A stretch of DNA of 50,734 nt from JBCBWG01 sp036804185 (GTDB taxonomy: Bacteria; Pseudomonadota; Alphaproteobacteria; Rhizobiales; Hyphomicrobiaceae): positions 1 through 50,734 of the forward strand of contig JBHJOC010000058.1 in the NCBI GenBank assembly GCA_050330095.1. Reading direction: 5' to 3'. The position numbers were made by a program, and so were the translations under genes. Under the pieces are notes generated by a model that was not told the DNA's origin, did not search any database, and saw only the letters and a program-made list of their open reading frames with translations. This document shows positions 1 through 8,495 of the stretch, piece by piece (within the stretch, counting starts at the first letter, position 1; the number at the start of each line of letters is the position of its first letter).

Positions 1-67
1 GAACGCAAGCAAACACCAGCGTTCATATCGGCGCCCAATCTCATGCAACCTTCTGGAAAGCGTCTGA

Positions 68-1081
68 GTGGAGGCTGGACACTTCGTGCAAAATCCATCA
101 CGTAGATTCAGCGTTGCGCCCATGATGGATTGGACGGACCGGCACTGCCGCGTCTTCCATCGGCTGCTGACCCGCAGGGCAACGCTCTATACGGAGATGG
201 TCACTGCCGACGCCGTCCTGCGTGGCGACCGGGACCACCTGCTTGCCTACGGCCATGACGAACACCCGATCGCACTTCAGCTTGGCGGATCCGATCCAGT
301 GAAACTCGCCGAAGCCGCATCAGTTGGCGTCGCTTATGGATACGATGAGATAAACCTCAACGTCGGCTGCCCATCGGATCGGGTGCAGTCCGGCAGGTTC
401 GGCGCGTGTCTGATGGCAGAGCCGGGTCTTGTGGCAGCCTGTGTTGCCGCGATGGCCGCAGCAATCGGACCGCTTGTGCCCGTCACGGTCAAATGCCGAA
501 TCGGCATCGACGACCAGGACAGCGAGACCGACTTCAATCGCTTCATTGACGTCGTCGCGGGGGACGGCGGATGCCGGACCTTCATCGTCCACGCCCGCAA
601 GGCTTGGCTCGCAGGCCTCTCGCCGAAACAGAATCGGGAGGTCCCGCCGCTTGACCATGCGCGCGTCTGGCGGCTCAAACAGCGACGGCCGGACCTCAGG
701 ATCGAGATAAACGGCGGCATCATGTCGGTCCGGGAGGCAAGCGCACACTTGGACCACGTGGACGGCGTGATGGTTGGGCGCGCAGCCTATCAGACGCCAT
801 ACATGCTTGCCGAGGTTGATCGGGCGTTCTACGGCGCAGCCGGCCCTGGCAGAAGCCGAGGTGAGGTGCTCAGGGCCCTGAGGCCCTATATCGCCACACA
901 CTTGGCCAAAGGCGGTCGGCTCAACAATGTGACGCGCCACGTGCTCGGGCTTTATCACGGGCAGCCACACGCGCGCGCCTTCCGCCGCCATCTCAGCGAG
1001 CGGGCCGTTGGCGCCGGAGCACCGATCGAGGTGTTCGACGAAGCCATCGCAATCGCTGAGGCTGAACGGATTGCGGCGTGA
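68..1081 (+). CDS. dusA: tRNA-dihydrouridine synthase A
   Basis: This is a flavin enzyme that reduces uridines in the tRNA D-loop to dihydrouridine using NADPH. The 337-residue product matches DusA in length. SVAPMMDWTDRHCR near the N-terminus is the FMN-barrel start, NLNVGCPSDRVQSGRFGACL (about 97-115) is the Dus signature, and VTVKCRIG and INGGI follow in family order. The start is a GTG with a weak GGAAAG upstream; an in-frame GTG six codons later is an alternative. It stands alone on the plus strand and converges on the hydrolase gene that ends at 1144. The assignment to the DusA subfamily is by motif and is secure. Confidence 0.93.
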   Translation: MEAGHFVQNPSRRFSVAPMMDWTDRHCRVFHRLLTRRATLYTEMVTADAVLRGDRDHLLAYGHDEHPIALQLGGSDPVKLAEAASVGVAYGYDEINLNVGCPSDRVQSGRFGACLMAEPGLVAACVAAMAAAIGPLVPVTVKCRIGIDDQDSETDFNRFIDVVAGDGGCRTFIVHARKAWLAGLSPKQNREVPPLDHARVWRLKQRRPDLRIEINGGIMSVREASAHLDHVDGVMVGRAAYQTPYMLAEVDRAFYGAAGPGRSRGEVLRALRPYIATHLAKGGRLNNVTRHVLGLYHGQPHARAFRRHLSERAVGAGAPIEVFDEAIAIAEAERIAA

Positions 1082-1143
1082 CGCCAATCCGCGCGCGTCG
1101 GCCAGCCTCGCGGTCTCGGACACGGGCACTCTCGGGCGATGGG

Positions 1144-2139
1144 TCAGCTGCGCACAGCAACGAAGCGATCGGCGATCGCCTGCTGCGGCTCAAGCGATTC
1201 GCCGAGAAAGGTATCGAACGCGGTCCAGAATTGTGAGCGGATTGAGTCTGTTTCCTGCAGGATCTCGTGCTCAGCGCCGACGAGCGTGAGGCAGGCCGCA
1301 AGCTTCAGCCGGTCGCACAGCTCTTCAGCAGCGCGTCCAGAGACGATCCGATCACGGCTCGCCACGAGACACAGCAGCGGCGTTCGCATGCGATCCACGA
1401 AGTCCGCGGTTGACAGCACCCGCATCGAACGGAACGCGGCATCGAGCCAGCCGATTGTCGGATCACCGAGTCGCAGCTGAGGCGTGAGCGCCGTGACCTC
1501 GGCATTGCGGGCCAGGCGCGTCGCATCCCGCGTCAGGATATTCTCATCGAACGGCATCTCATGCAGCAACCGGGCTCCGCCACCCGGCACGTAAGTGCTC
1601 GAAAATCCCGCAAGCGTAGCCGTCCGCGCTATACCCGCGGCGGCCGCCTCTGACATTCCGAGGCGCGCGGGCGCGATGGCAACCAGCGGCGCGGTCACAA
1701 CGATCTGATCGAACAGTCCGGGTCTGACGGCCGCCTTGCGCACGGCGAGATGGCCACCCATCGAATGGCCAAGCACAGCCCAAGGCCTCGGCAGGCCCCG
1801 GGTCTGGAGGTCTTCGACAAACCTGGAAAGGTCATCCAGGTAGTCATCGAACGACGTGACATGACCCTTCAATGGATCGGACAGCAGACGCTCCGATGCC
1901 CCCTGCCCGCGCCAGTCGAAGGTGGCGACCGCAAAACCGCGCCGCCGCAGGTCCGAGACCGTCTCGTAGTACTTTTCTATGAACTCAGCGCGACCCTGAA
2001 GAAGGATGATTGTGCCGCGTGCATCGAGCCGGGTTGCTGGCCAGACGGCGCCGCGAAGCTCGGGACCCTGTCCGCCGACGGCAAAAACCTGTCCCTGGGG
2101 TGGAATCGGGTTGAGCGGCGTTTCGATGAGATCGATCAC
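1144..2139 (-). CDS. alpha/beta hydrolase, lysophospholipase-like (S33/Hydrolase_4)
   Basis: The 331-residue product resembles the monoacylglycerol lipase/lysophospholipase group (PldB-like). It has an early oxyanion segment (ILLQGRAEFIEKY), DWRGQGAS, and the nucleophile elbow GHSMGGH with Ser about 126. A late Asp (SRDRIVSG) and His (GAEHEIL) complete a catalytic triad. The reading frame is open further upstream, but the GTG at 2139 has AGGAG eight bases before it, and the extra 49 residues look non-coding, so the shorter start is chosen. The substrate cannot be told from sequence. It is divergent from hsp20; its upstream region holds the heat-shock promoter of that gene. Confidence 0.85.
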   Translation of the reverse strand: MIDLIETPLNPIPPQGQVFAVGGQGPELRGAVWPATRLDARGTIILLQGRAEFIEKYYETVSDLRRRGFAVATFDWRGQGASERLLSDPLKGHVTSFDDYLDDLSRFVEDLQTRGLPRPWAVLGHSMGGHLAVRKAAVRPGLFDQIVVTAPLVAIAPARLGMSEAAAAGIARTATLAGFSSTYVPGGGARLLHEMPFDENILTRDATRLARNAEVTALTPQLRLGDPTIGWLDAAFRSMRVLSTADFVDRMRTPLLCLVASRDRIVSGRAAEELCDRLKLAACLTLVGAEHEILQETDSIRSQFWTAFDTFLGESLEPQQAIADRFVAVRS

Positions 2140-2185
2140 GTCCGAACTCCTGGTCCGCCGACCCTGGCAATGCGGGCGCGTGCCC

Positions 2186-2215
2186 CCCTTGAAGCGATCA
2201 TCGCCAATCCCATCT
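2186..2215 (+). promoter_or_regulatory. putative RpoH (sigma-32) promoter of hsp20
   Basis: A C-rich run followed by CTTGAA (2188-2193), a 15-base spacer and CCCATCT (2209-2215) closely matches the classical heat-shock promoter layout (CTTGAA, then CCCCAT-T). A start near 2222 would give a leader of about 90 bases ahead of hsp20. Promoter use is inferred, not shown. Confidence 0.65.
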
Positions 2216-2221
2216 CGTTGG

Positions 2222-2313
2222 TGTCCAGGCCGCACCTGCGGCTGGATGCAGGACCTGCCCCGATCCTCAGGATGGGGCTCAACCATGTCGCTTCAAATGG
2301 AGGACGTGACGCT
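2222..2313 (+). promoter_or_regulatory. ROSE-type RNA thermometer in the hsp20 leader
   Basis: The leader can fold into successive hairpins. GCCGC/GCGGC pair around 2229-2242, and CCCC..ATCC/GGAT..GGGG pair around 2258-2277. The final hairpin pairs 2284-2289 and 2291-2294 with 2299-2308. It leaves G2290 bulged and buries the GGAGGA ribosome site (2299-2304). The anti-ribosome-site strand contains UCGCU, matching the U(U/C)GCU signature with bulged G of ROSE elements, which in rhizobia repress small heat-shock genes at low temperature and melt on heating. The folding was done by hand. Confidence 0.75.
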
Positions 2314-2781
2314 ATGAGACGCAATGACTTCGCCCCCCTTTATCGTTCGACCGTTGGCTTCGATCACCTGTTCCGGCTGATCGATGCCATGACATCTGAA
2401 ACGCCCGAAGCCAATCCGTACCCGCCGTACAACATCGAACGAACGGGCGAGAACGCCTATACGATTACCATGGCCGTCGCCGGGTTCACGGATGCCGAAT
2501 TGTCGGTCGAGGTCAAGGAACATGCCCTCACCATCAAAGGCAGCAAATCTGCCGAAGTCGAGAATGGGCGCGAGTTTCTGCACCGCGGGATAGCACAACG
2601 GACGTTCGAGCGACGCTTCCAACTTGCCGATCACGTCGAAGTTGTTGGCGCGGACCTGAGAGATGGGCTGCTCAATGTCCGGCTGGTGCGCAACATTCCG
2701 GAGCGCATGAAGCCGCGTGCGATCTCGATCAGAACGGAGGCGTCGGACCCCGCACCGAAGCAGATCGAAGCCGCAGCCTAA
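2314..2781 (+). CDS. small heat shock protein, Hsp20 family
   Basis: This is an ATP-independent holdase chaperone that binds unfolding proteins during heat stress. It is 155 residues long, usual for IbpA-type proteins. The N-terminus has FAPLYRSTVGFDHLF; the alpha-crystallin domain spans about 33-130 (YNIERTGENAYTITMAVAGF, then the A-x-x-x-n-G-l-l motif read as ADLRDGLLNVRLVR). The ATG at 2314 has GGAGG nine to ten bases upstream, so the longer open frame starting at 1750, which runs antisense to the hydrolase, is rejected. Expression is probably controlled twice: by RpoH at the promoter and by the ROSE leader. Confidence 0.92.
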   Translation: MRRNDFAPLYRSTVGFDHLFRLIDAMTSETPEANPYPPYNIERTGENAYTITMAVAGFTDAELSVEVKEHALTIKGSKSAEVENGREFLHRGIAQRTFERRFQLADHVEVVGADLRDGLLNVRLVRNIPERMKPRAISIRTEASDPAPKQIEAAA

Positions 2782-2796
2782 CGCTCAGGCTTGATG

Positions 2797-2834
2797 CCCC
2801 GTCAGCCGCCGCGCTTTTGCGGCGGCTGACGGGG
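2797..2834 (+). terminator. strong stem-loop after hsp20
   Basis: A perfect 16-bp stem (2797-2812 with 2819-2834) closes a 6-base loop, 15 bases after the hsp20 stop. No T-run follows, so it may act with Rho or as an mRNA 3' stabiliser rather than as a textbook intrinsic terminator. Confidence 0.6.
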
Positions 2835-2968
2835 CTCTGACGTCACCGGTTTGACGCCGTTGCCATGCTGAGACCACGCCCCGCCCCCCAAGAGCGTCGC
2901 TCTCAAAGCCATGTCTTTTTCTCATTCCATGGTCCCCAAGCCCGGCCCTCATTGCAACCGAGGACCCG

Positions 2969-3058
2969 CTTTCCATCGTTCGTGACCAACCCTCGTCAGA
3001 CGGCGAAACGAACCACGGAAAGCAATGGGTGCAAGCAACATATTGGATCTCGTCCCGC
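2969..3058 (+). repeat. copy A of a two-copy intergenic repeat
   Basis: Positions 2989-3058 align without gaps to 38516-38585, with 56 of 70 bases identical by hand count. The conserved blocks include ACCCTCGTCAG, AAAGCAA and ACATATTGGATC. Weaker similarity extends back to CTTTCC at 2969 (38496 in copy B). Both copies are in the same orientation and each lies in a long gap after a stress-type gene (hsp20 here, cspA there). The function is unknown; it could be a small RNA, a regulatory element or a decayed repeat. Confidence 0.6.
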
Positions 3059-3207
3059 GAGCTGAGCAGCGACCGGCCTTCGCGCGGCCTCAACTCCGCA
3101 GGTTCTATCGCCACCGTGACCATTTGCGTCGACAAGCCCGCAGGACAGGCCCGTCGGAGCTGACGCGCCTCCCTTGAAGTCGGCAACAAAATCTGTTCTA
3201 AACCGAT

Positions 3208-3226
3208 AGGTCAGCAACACTGACCT
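3208..3226. promoter_or_regulatory. inverted repeat upstream of gltB
   Basis: AGGTCAG and CTGACCT form a perfect 7-bp inverted repeat with a 5-base centre, about 345 bases before the gltB start. It could be an operator or a small hairpin. No regulator can be assigned. Confidence 0.3.
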
Positions 3227-3570
3227 TTCCTCACGCACCAGTGTCCGAGATTGGCTCGCGCAGCCGAACCGCCTCGCTGTGCATCATTGCGGGTGATTGA
3301 GAGAGTGGCAGGGATCCACGACCGGGGACATCAGTTTGCCGCGCCGTGCAACGCGCGCGCCGCACCGTGTGCTGGTCGTTGCGCGGCCGCATGCAGCCGC
3401 CTTATCCCGCTCTCGCTCGATCCAAATCTCACTGCGGCACGAAAACGCTGGCGGCGCGCGGTTTGAGGCGCGGGCCCGCCTCGCAGCCCCCTCACGCCAC
3501 CGCGCCCCGCTGCCTGCCGCAAAATCATCGCTGAACCCTAACTTGAACACCAGCTAGAGACCGCGCTCCG

Positions 3571-6500
3571 ATGACCCAAACCCACCTGCCCCTTGGCATC
3601 GCACCCGATCGTCGCAGCGAGGGTCTGTTCGATCCGAAGCGCGAGTTTGATGCTTGCGGGGTAGGCTTCATCGCAAACCTGAAGGGCGCCCGCTCACACG
3701 ATATCGTCGAGGATGCGCTGTCGATCCTGGAAAACCTCGAGCACCGGGGTGCGGTAGGGGCTGATCCTTTGACGGGTGACGGGGCTGGCATCCTGACCCA
3801 GATCCCTCACGAGTTCTTGGCCGAAGCCTGTGAGAAGCGCGGGTTCTCGCTGCCGGAAGCCGGAACCTACGGCGTCGGCCAGATCTTCATGCCGGCCGAC
3901 GAGCGCTTGCGTGCCCATTGCACGCGAGTCTGGGAGCGCGTCGTCGGACAGAAGGGCTTCGAGATCGTCGGATGGAGAGAAGTTCCTGTCGACAATTCCG
4001 GGTTGTCCGACCTGGTGCGGGCGAGTGAACCATCGCATTGGCAGGTGTTCGTTCGCCCCATCTCACCGATGCAGGACCGGGCGGCGGTTGAGCGCACGCT
4101 CTACACCATGCGTAAGGTCGTCTCGAACACGATCTACAATGCCTACAAGGGCCGAGACATCGGCCATTACGTCGTCAGCCTTTCGACCCGTACGATTGTT
4201 TATAAGGGCATGTTCCTGTCGTTCCAGGTCAAGCAATACTACAAGGACTTGTCCGATCCCCGCTTCGTGTCGGCGATGGCGCTCGTGCACCAGCGGTTTT
4301 CGACCAACACGTTCCCGTCTTGGAAGCTCGCGCACCCCTACCGAATGGTTGCCCATAACGGCGAGATCAACACGTTGCGTGGCAACGTGAACTGGATGGC
4401 GGCGCGGCAGGCGTCGGTGTCCTCGCCCCTGTTTGGGGACGACATCTCAAAGCTGTGGCCGATCTCGTACGAAGGTCAGTCGGATACCGCCTGCTTTGAT
4501 AACGCGCTCGAGTTTCTCACCATGGGCGGCTACGACCTTGCCCACGCTGCGATGATGCTGATCCCTGAAGCTTGGGCAGGCAACCCGCTGATGAGCGAGG
4601 ATCGGCGCGCGTTCTACGAGTATCACGCGGCACTGATGGAGCCCTGGGACGGACCGGCTGCAGTCGCGTTCACGGACGGCCGGCAAATCGGCGCGACGCT
4701 CGATCGCAATGGTTTGAGGCCCGCGCGCTATCTCGTCACCAGGGACGATCGGGTCATCATGGCCTCCGAGGCTGGCACCTTACCCGTCGCCGAGGAGGAC
4801 ATCGTCGAGAAGTGGCGGCTTCAGCCCGGCAAGATGCTCTTGATCGACCTCGAGCAGGGACGGATTATCGGAGACGACGAACTCAAGTCGCAACTTGCGG
4901 CCGTCAACCCCTATGCACAGTGGCTTTCGAGCGTGCAGATCCGCGTGCAGGATCTGCCATTGGTACAGAGCCGTGAGAGCGGCGACCGCTCGGCCGCTGG
5001 CCTGCTCGATCGCCAGCAGGCGTTCGGTTATACTGAAGAAAGCCTGAAGTTCCTGATGGCGCCGATGGCCCGGACCGGCGAGGAGGCCGTCGGCTCGATG
5101 GGGACCGACACCCCGATCTCGGCGCTCTCGACGAAGCTCAAGCCGCTGCACACCTACTTCAAACAGAACTTCGCGCAGGTGACGAACCCGCCGATCGACC
5201 CGATCCGCGAAGAGCTCGTCATGAGCCTCGTCTCATTTATCGGGCCACGGCCAAACCTCCTCGACCTCGAGGGCACCTCCAAAGGCCGGCGGCTCGAAGT
5301 GGATCAGCCCATCCTTAGCAATGAAGACCTGGAGCGCGTCCGCCAGATCGGCAAGGTTCCCGACAACAACTTCACCGCGTTGACCATCGATATCACCTAT
5401 CCGGCCGCTTACGGCGCGGCAGGCATGGAATCGGCGCTCGACGTCGTCTGTGCAGAGGCCGAAGAGGCGGTTCGCTCGCGGGCCTGCAACATCATCATCC
5501 TCTCGGACCGCGAGACAGGAGCCGGCCGGATCGCGATCCCGTCGCTGCTCGCAACGAGCGCAGTGCACCATCACTTGATCCGGCAGGGCTTGCGCACCTC
5601 GGTCGGCCTCGTCGTCGAAAGCGGCGAACCGCATGAGGTGCATCAGTTCGCGACGCTGGCGGGTTACGGGGCCGAGGCCATCAACCCCTATCTCGCGTTT
5701 GAGACCATCGAATCGATCCGCGCCGAACTCGACCCGAAGCTGAGCAGAGAGGACGCCGCCAAGAAGTACATCAAGGCGATCAACAAAGGCCTGCTCAAGG
5801 TCATGTCGAAGATGGGCATCTCGACCTACCAATCCTATTGCGGCGCTCAGATCTTCGATGCGGTCGGCCTCTCGACTGCGTTCGTCGACAAGTATTTCAC
5901 GGGGACGCACACGCAGATCGAAGGCATCGGCCTTGCGGAGATTGCGCGCGAGACGGCTGAGCGGCACGCGCTTGCGTTTGGCGATGCGCCGACGCTTGCC
6001 AATGCGCTGGAAGTCGGTGGGGACTATGCGTTCAGAATTCGCGGCGAGGCACACGCATGGAACCCAGGCACGGTCGCTGATCTTCAGCACGCTGTGCGCG
6101 GCAACATGCCGGACAAGTATCGCGACTATGCCAGGCGCATCAACGATCAGTCGGCGCAGTTGCTGACGATCCGCGGTATGTTCCGGATCAAGTCGGCCGA
6201 GGAAGCGGGTCGTAAGCCGGTGGCTCTCGAGGAGGTCGAGCCGGCCAAGGACATCGTCAAGCGCTTCGCTACCGGCGCCATGAGCCTCGGGTCGATCAGC
6301 CCCGAAGCGCATGAGACGCTCGCGATCGCCATGAACCGGATCGGTGGCAAGTCCAACACCGGCGAAGGCGGTGAAGAATCGCACCGTTACACACCAGACC
6401 CTAACGGTGACAGGCGCCGGTCAGCGATCAAGCAGGTCGCCTCAGGTCGGTTCGGCGTGACGACGGAGTATCTCGTCAATTCAGACATGATGCAGATCAA

Positions 6501-8286
6501 GATGGCCCAAGGCGCTAAGCCTGGAGAGGGCGGTCAACTTCCCGGCCACAAGGTGGATACGCGGATCGCCAAAGTGCGCCACTCCACGCCGGGCGTTGGA
6601 TTGATTTCGCCACCACCGCACCACGACATCTACTCGATCGAGGACTTGGCGCAGCTGATCTTCGACCTGAAGAACGTGAACCCGAGCGGTGCCGTCTCCG
6701 TGAAGCTCGTCTCTGAGGTTGGCGTCGGCACCGTTGCGGCAGGCGTCGCCAAGGCACGGGCCGATCATGTGACGATATCTGGCTTCGAAGGCGGGACGGG
6801 CGCATCGCCCCTGACGTCGATCAAGCATGCTGGAAGCCCATGGGAGATCGGGCTTGCTGAAACGCATCAGACGCTGGTTGCCAACGAGCTCCGGGGCCGG
6901 ATTGCCGTGCAGGTTGACGGTGGTTTGCGCACGGGCCGTGACGTGGTGATCGGTGCCTTGCTCGGAGCGGATGAGTTCGGGTTTTCGACCGCCCCCCTGA
7001 TCGCAGCCGGCTGCATTATGATGCGCAAGTGCCATTTGAACACATGCCCCGTCGGTGTTGCGACGCAGGACCCGGTTCTCCGCGCGCGATTCAAGGGCAA
7101 ACCGGAGCACGTGATCAACTTCTTCTTTTACGTCGCGGAAGAAGTCCGTGCGCTGATGGCAGCGATGGGCTTCCGCCGCTTCGATGAGATGATTGGACAG
7201 TCGCAACTGCTCGATACCGATCGCGCGATCGCGCACTGGAAAGCGCAAGGTCTCGATTTCTCGAAGCTCTTCCATAAGCCGCAGCCGCGGCCTGGCGTTG
7301 CCATCTACAATTGCGAGCAACAGAACCACGGTCTCGATAAGGTTCTGGACAACACGTTGATCGAACTTGCACAGCCAGCGCTCTCCGAACGCAGCCCGAT
7401 CAACCAGGCGGTGGTGATCTCGAACCGGGATCGATCGACCGGCGCCATGCTCTCCGGCGTGGTTGCAAAGCGCTTCGGGCATGCAGGTCTGCCCGAAGAC
7501 ACGATCTATTTCCGCATGACGGGAACGGCGGGGCAGGCGTTCGGCGCCTGGCTTGCCCACGGCGTGACGCTCGATCTTGTCGGCGAAGCGAACGATTATG
7601 TCGGCAAGGGGCTTTCAGGCGGCAAGATTATCGTCCGGCCGAACCCCCGGTCGGGCATCGATCCCGACCGTTCGATCATCGTCGGCAACACGGTGTTGTA
7701 TGGCGCAATCGGAGGCGAGTGCTACTTCCGCGGGGTGGCTGGCGAGCGTTTCGCCGTGCGCAACTCCGGGGCCGTCGCAGTCGTTGAGGGTGCGGGCGAC
7801 CACTGTTGCGAGTACATGACGGGTGGCGTCGTTGTGGTGCTCGGCAAGACCGGCCGCAACTTTGCCGCCGGAATGTCGGGCGGCATGGCCTACGTTTTCG
7901 ACGAGACCGGAGACTTCGCCACCTTATGCAACCCGTCGATGGTCAAGCTGCTCGACATGCCCGAAGACCCGGCCGCGATGCAGCGGATCGCCGCGTCGCA
8001 TGCGCCCGAGAGCGCAGGCCTCGATGATGTGATGCGCGACATGCTCGGGCAGGATATCGAGCGCTTGCACAGGCTGATCCAGCGCCATGCACGCTACACG
8101 AATTCCTCCAAGGCAAAGGCCATGTTGGCGGACTGGGCGAACGCCGTGCCGAAGTTCAAAAAGGTCATGCCGATCGAGTACGCACGCGCGCTCGAGCGGC
8201 TCGCAACAGAGCAGGCTCCGGCAGCACCCAAACCGGAAATGATCGAGTTCACGTCAGCCGGAACGCCCAGCCGCAAACTGAATTGA
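3571..8286 (+). CDS. gltB: glutamate synthase (NADPH) large subunit
   Basis: The alpha subunit of glutamate synthase makes two glutamates from glutamine and 2-oxoglutarate. The 1571-residue product is of normal length. A short propeptide precedes CGVGFIA, whose Cys29 is the expected N-terminal nucleophile of the class-II glutaminase domain (to about 430). A central domain, the FMN-binding synthase barrel (about 820-1230) and the GXGXG beta-helix (about 1280-1500) follow. Cys1148, Cys1154 and Cys1159 in CIMMRKCHLNTCPVGVATQD bind the 3Fe-4S cluster. It is followed by gltD after 209 bases on the same strand, so the two probably form an operon. Confidence 0.97.
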   Translation: MTQTHLPLGIAPDRRSEGLFDPKREFDACGVGFIANLKGARSHDIVEDALSILENLEHRGAVGADPLTGDGAGILTQIPHEFLAEACEKRGFSLPEAGTYGVGQIFMPADERLRAHCTRVWERVVGQKGFEIVGWREVPVDNSGLSDLVRASEPSHWQVFVRPISPMQDRAAVERTLYTMRKVVSNTIYNAYKGRDIGHYVVSLSTRTIVYKGMFLSFQVKQYYKDLSDPRFVSAMALVHQRFSTNTFPSWKLAHPYRMVAHNGEINTLRGNVNWMAARQASVSSPLFGDDISKLWPISYEGQSDTACFDNALEFLTMGGYDLAHAAMMLIPEAWAGNPLMSEDRRAFYEYHAALMEPWDGPAAVAFTDGRQIGATLDRNGLRPARYLVTRDDRVIMASEAGTLPVAEEDIVEKWRLQPGKMLLIDLEQGRIIGDDELKSQLAAVNPYAQWLSSVQIRVQDLPLVQSRESGDRSAAGLLDRQQAFGYTEESLKFLMAPMARTGEEAVGSMGTDTPISALSTKLKPLHTYFKQNFAQVTNPPIDPIREELVMSLVSFIGPRPNLLDLEGTSKGRRLEVDQPILSNEDLERVRQIGKVPDNNFTALTIDITYPAAYGAAGMESALDVVCAEAEEAVRSRACNIIILSDRETGAGRIAIPSLLATSAVHHHLIRQGLRTSVGLVVESGEPHEVHQFATLAGYGAEAINPYLAFETIESIRAELDPKLSREDAAKKYIKAINKGLLKVMSKMGISTYQSYCGAQIFDAVGLSTAFVDKYFTGTHTQIEGIGLAEIARETAERHALAFGDAPTLANALEVGGDYAFRIRGEAHAWNPGTVADLQHAVRGNMPDKYRDYARRINDQSAQLLTIRGMFRIKSAEEAGRKPVALEEVEPAKDIVKRFATGAMSLGSISPEAHETLAIAMNRIGGKSNTGEGGEESHRYTPDPNGDRRRSAIKQVASGRFGVTTEYLVNSDMMQIKMAQGAKPGEGGQLPGHKVDTRIAKVRHSTPGVGLISPPPHHDIYSIEDLAQLIFDLKNVNPSGAVSVKLVSEVGVGTVAAGVAKARADHVTISGFEGGTGASPLTSIKHAGSPWEIGLAETHQTLVANELRGRIAVQVDGGLRTGRDVVIGALLGADEFGFSTAPLIAAGCIMMRKCHLNTCPVGVATQDPVLRARFKGKPEHVINFFFYVAEEVRALMAAMGFRRFDEMIGQSQLLDTDRAIAHWKAQGLDFSKLFHKPQPRPGVAIYNCEQQNHGLDKVLDNTLIELAQPALSERSPINQAVVISNRDRSTGAMLSGVVAKRFGHAGLPEDTIYFRMTGTAGQAFGAWLAHGVTLDLVGEANDYVGKGLSGGKIIVRPNPRSGIDPDRSIIVGNTVLYGAIGGECYFRGVAGERFAVRNSGAVAVVEGAGDHCCEYMTGGVVVVLGKTGRNFAAGMSGGMAYVFDETGDFATLCNPSMVKLLDMPEDPAAMQRIAASHAPESAGLDDVMRDMLGQDIERLHRLIQRHARYTNSSKAKAMLADWANAVPKFKKVMPIEYARALERLATEQAPAAPKPEMIEFTSAGTPSRKLN

Positions 8287-8495
8287 AGCGCGGTTGCTGA
8301 TGCTGCCGGCTCACTTGCAGCTCCGGCGCAAGCAGACGGGCGCAGGTGCCTCATTCGATGAGCACGCCGCAGGGCCTTCCTCCGGCGGCACCGACGACAC
8401 AGAAACATCGGCTGGCAGCACGTGCCAGCCCAGTTGGCCAGAGTTCCGAAAGGATCGAAGGCCGAGGCTGCACTGGACCAGGGACCTGAAGAGCA

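Larger units (their letters stand above)
2835..3570. other. long intergenic region between hsp20 and gltB
   Basis: No convincing gene is present. Short open frames on both strands lack ribosome sites and family features. It holds one copy of a two-copy repeat (2969-3058) and an inverted repeat at 3208-3226, both listed separately. The gltB promoter must lie here but I cannot place it. Confidence 0.6.

Noticed and set aside
1750..2313. 188-codon N-terminal extension of hsp20
   Set aside because: It runs antisense through the hydrolase gene, and the ATG at 2314 has its own ribosome site within a ROSE hairpin.
2785..3189. Minus-strand open frame after hsp20
   Set aside because: It covers the 16-bp stem-loop and the intergenic repeat; no ribosome site and no family features.
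5233..6384. 383-codon minus-strand open frame inside gltB
   Set aside because: Shadow of gltB; Arg/Asp-rich composition and no family features.
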